Assembly: GCA_903835555.1 (NCBI GenBank)
Contig: CAILNN010000186.1
Coordinates: 1-39,057, forward strand
Direction of reading: 5' to 3'
Source: an uncultured Verrucomicrobiota bacterium
Lineage (GTDB): Bacteria; Verrucomicrobiota; Verrucomicrobiia; Limisphaerales; UBA9464
Length of the DNA stretch: 39,057 nucleotides
In this document: positions 37,255 to 39,057 of the stretch, one piece after another
Position numbering within the stretch: the first letter of the stretch is position 1
Layout of the letters: every line of letters starts with the position of its first letter
Program-made: the position numbers and the translations under genes
The notes under the pieces: generated by a model
Told to the model about the DNA's origin: nothing
The model's input: the letters and a program-made list of their open reading frames with translations, nothing else
Database searches by the model: none

Positions 37255-38208
37255 CTAAGCGTCCTTGTTGCGCAGCTTGACTTCACTGATCTCAGCAAAA
37301 TTGATAGCTGCCTCAGCGTTGGTCGCTGTCTTGACGTGAATTTCAGTCATTGAAATTCGACTGATGCGTGTAGCAACCACGCTCTGTTTGCCAGCCGAAA
37401 TATCCAATACCAAATCCTTGTCGGCTTCACTGACCACTACCCGGAAAAAGCTGGGAAATTGAGTCTCGAAAAAGCGTCGATTGAAGGTGGTCTCACCTCG
37501 CTTGAAGACCTTGGGCAATCCGTCTTGCGCTCCTCCGGTGCTTGCGCTCGATTTGGCCAAGCCCAATGCTGCAGCAGCTCCACCAGCCGGTGCGCTTCCA
37601 GCTGCTGGAGTTGTCGTGGGAACGCCCACTTTGGTTTCCTGAACGGCCACTTGGGTCGCGTTTTCAGTCTCGACCGGGATTACCTTGGGCAAAAGCAGAA
37701 AAATGATGGGGCCAACAAAAGGAAAAAGAGCCGACACTCCACAAACCAATGTTACGGGACGCCACTTGAAACGAGCGATTTCGTAGGCACCAAACAGATT
37801 CGCAAAAAATAGAGCGCCAACCAATATCAATCCATTGGGGGTTGTCAGTGCCGCGACTAGCCCTTTCTTTCCGTCCGGTAATTCGAGACGAGTCGGTTGA
37901 GTTACTCGGATTTCCTTGGCTTCTTTGAGAGCAACGGTTTCGGCTGGGGGATCAAGAAATGGCTCTACGAAACGCTTTGCCTTCGGGTTGTCAGCTAGTT
38001 CTTTGAGCGTCTCGTCCGTCAGTTTTGCCCAGTCAATCCGGGGGGAAAAGTCGCCGCTTTCTAGGCGGACCACCAAGCCATCCTTGTCGGCAGCCGAGAG
38101 GTAGCCTTTGTAAACGTCGCCAGCAACCGTTTTGAATTCCTCACCCCGAAGGACAACAACGGAACTTGCGAGCCAAAGCAGTAGTAGCAGCGGTTTCAAC
38201 CAACGCAT
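37255..38208 (-). CDS. Membrane protein with SHD1-like N-terminus, function unknown
   Basis: This 317-residue protein starts at 38208 (MRWLKPLLLLLWLASSVVVL), giving a signal peptide. Residues 25-80 (FKTVAGDVYKGYLSAADKDGLVVRLESG, then IDWAKLTDETLKEL) resemble the small SHD1/SLA1-homology-like motif seen in planctomycete and verrucomicrobial envelope proteins. Two membrane segments follow (LILVGALFFANLFGAYEI and VTLVCGVSALFPFVGPIIFLLLP). After an Ala/Gly/Ser/Thr-rich linker comes a C-terminal domain (RGETTFNRRFFETQFPSFF). The linker is low-complexity. No partner or function is evident. Confidence 0.7.
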   Translation of the reverse strand: MRWLKPLLLLLWLASSVVVLRGEEFKTVAGDVYKGYLSAADKDGLVVRLESGDFSPRIDWAKLTDETLKELADNPKAKRFVEPFLDPPAETVALKEAKEIRVTQPTRLELPDGKKGLVAALTTPNGLILVGALFFANLFGAYEIARFKWRPVTLVCGVSALFPFVGPIIFLLLPKVIPVETENATQVAVQETKVGVPTTTPAAGSAPAGGAAAALGLAKSSASTGGAQDGLPKVFKRGETTFNRRFFETQFPSFFRVVVSEADKDLVLDISAGKQSVVATRISRISMTEIHVKTATNAEAAINFAEISEVKLRNKDA

Positions 38209-38316
38209 GATGTGGAGACCATGCCAAACACATAGACCATGCGAAACCAAAAAACGTCGCGGATCGTAGATGGACAGAAGGAACGAGTCCTCGCCGATGG
38301 GTACCGGTTCGATCGG

Positions 38317-38682
38317 TTAAGCGGAAAACGACTTGCCGCATCCGCAACTGCTGTGGGCATTGGGGTTGTTGATCTTGAAACCGCCCCCGTTTAACTCGTC
38401 GCTAAAATCAATGGTGCTTCCGCGCAAGTAGTTCGCACTGATGCCATCCACAATCACCCCGACTCCATGCAACTCCGTGATTTGGTCATCGTCCCGGCGT
38501 TCATCGAATACCATTCCGTACTGCATTCCCGAACAACCACCGGCTTCCACGAAGACTCGCAGGTATTTTGCCGGAGTAGCCTCCTCTTTGGACAACATCT
38601 CCGCAATTTGCCGGGCTGCGCTGGCGGTGAGGTTGACCACGGACTCTTGGGTGTGTGAACTTTCTTGGGCAATTGTCGTCAT
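38317..38682 (-). CDS. erpA: Iron-sulfur cluster assembly/insertion protein, A-type (ErpA/IscA)
   Basis: This 121-residue A-type carrier delivers or assembles Fe-S clusters. The start at 38682 (MTTIAQESSHT) fits the family length better than an ATG at 38754. The three conserved cysteines are present: Cys50 in GGCSGMQYGM and Cys113 and Cys115 in SSCGCGKSF. The lead SAARQIAEML and DELNGGGFKINNPNA are typical. Whether it is ErpA, IscA or SufA cannot be told from the sequence alone, so the symbol is provisional. No other isc or suf genes are in view. Confidence 0.9.
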   Translation of the reverse strand: MTTIAQESSHTQESVVNLTASAARQIAEMLSKEEATPAKYLRVFVEAGGCSGMQYGMVFDERRDDDQITELHGVGVIVDGISANYLRGSTIDFSDELNGGGFKINNPNAHSSCGCGKSFSA

Positions 38683-38747
38683 GATCCTAAAATTGGGTCG
38701 CCCCCCCGGAAAAGTCAAACCAGACTCGTTTTGTCTGCTTTGTGTCC

Positions 38748-38930
38748 TTACCAAACCGAAACGGAGTCGCTGCGAAAAATCTGTTCCAGTACTTCGCCAT
38801 AATCGACGTCAGTATGCGACAAGTCGATTTCGATGATTTCGGCAGTTCCTGCCTTTCGCTGTTCCTGGATCACGTGAGATACCCACGTCTCTTGAGGACC
38901 CGTCAACAGGTGCAAGCATCGGCGTTTCAC
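38748..38930 (-). CDS. Small protein of unknown function upstream of erpA
   Basis: This 60-residue protein (MKRRCLHLLTGPQETWVSHV at the front, IDLSHTDVDYGEVLEQIF later, ending SDSVSVW) ends 65 bases upstream of erpA on the same strand. The alternation of a beta-strand-like LHLL, a helix, EIIEIDLS and a helix suggests a small alpha/beta fold. The wording is loosely like short DsrE/DsrH-type sulfur-relay proteins, from memory and not secure. Only one Cys is present. The context next to an Fe-S carrier fits a sulfur role but does not prove it. Confidence 0.55.
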   Translation of the reverse strand: MKRRCLHLLTGPQETWVSHVIQEQRKAGTAEIIEIDLSHTDVDYGEVLEQIFRSDSVSVW

Positions 38931-38965
38931 GGGGAATCAAGAATATGGTCTGCAGGCCGGTGGGC

Positions 38966-39057
38966 TTAGAATCGGAGAGTGTAGGTGGCCGAACGGACTA
39001 GTTCAGCCAGTTGCGCAATCGATACTTCCTGAAATGGATGAGGGGTATCGCCTAGAT
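38966..39057 (-). CDS. C-terminal tail of an unidentified gene, cut by the window edge
   Basis: The minus-strand frame is open from the right edge to a TAA at 38966-38968, encoding GDTPHPFQEVSIAQLAEL followed by VRSATYTLRF. The clean, codon-like composition and the position 35 bases upstream of the small protein suggest a real gene end. Too little is visible to name the family; a zinc-dependent peptidase (M20 or M28 type) is one possibility and is not supported by any catalytic residue here. Confidence 0.5.
   Translation of the reverse strand, partial: LGDTPHPFQEVSIAQLAELVRSATYTLRF

Noticed and set aside
1-39057. CRISPR arrays, tRNA or rRNA genes, prophage
   Set aside because: No regularly spaced direct repeats, no conserved rRNA blocks, no tRNA-like cloverleaf and no phage structural genes were seen by eye; a covariance search was not possible here.

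Overview
The window looks like a chromosomal segment of a Verrucomicrobiota bacterium, probably of the Pedosphaera/Limisphaerales type. This is inferred from gene content. There is a secreted fusion of a DUF1080-type domain, an SGNH-like domain, a membrane-bound-dehydrogenase-type propeller and cytochrome c, an architecture typical of the PVC superphylum. There is also a pseudopilin of the kind expanded in this phylum, a TIGR03790-type protein, a CHRD-bearing surface protein and many secreted proteins with poor Shine-Dalgarno signals. No rRNA, tRNA, CRISPR array or intact mobile element was found.

The left part (1-12.1 kb) is mostly on the minus strand. Read in the direction of transcription it holds a secreted esterase, gltB, gltD, a CTP-synthase-type glutamine amidotransferase homologue, a large secreted protein of unknown role and a lipoprotein hydrolase. 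gltB and gltD together make glutamate from glutamine and 2-oxoglutarate. The amidotransferase-like gene next to them keeps the catalytic Cys but appears to have Gln where the catalytic His should be. The extreme left edge carries the tail of a probable REP-associated transposase.

Between 12.2 and 13.3 kb lies a damaged pair: a TOPRIM-like (DUF4276-type) gene lacking its C-terminus and the C-terminal part of an AAA ATPase lacking its Walker A. Then come two very large secreted proteins (13.4-16.9 kb plus, 17.3-21.0 kb minus). A class I DAHP synthase and a small membrane protein follow. After them is about 780 bases without a gene, holding REP-like hairpins and the 3' end (domains V and VI) of a group II intron with no reverse transcriptase. 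Next on the minus strand are a beta-helix/PDZ secreted protein, a pseudopilin, and a two-gene ATGA-overlapping unit of unknown function: a polytopic membrane protein and a His-rich membrane-anchored protein.

The right part holds plus-strand housekeeping genes: dUTPase, tyrA, aroA, cmk and a TIGR03790 protein. With the DAHP synthase, tyrA and aroA cover three steps of aromatic amino acid synthesis. Minus-strand genes follow: fmt, adk, a membrane protein, an ErpA/IscA-type Fe-S protein, a small conserved-looking protein and the tail of one more gene at the right edge.

The best candidates for something undescribed are the His-rich/polytopic membrane pair at 27.2-29.9 kb, whose predicted mature N-terminus is His, and the His-to-Gln amidotransferase homologue beside gltBD. 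The intergenic regions at 16.9, 21.1 and 23.1 kb share a REP-like hairpin style that fits the transposase tail at the left edge.
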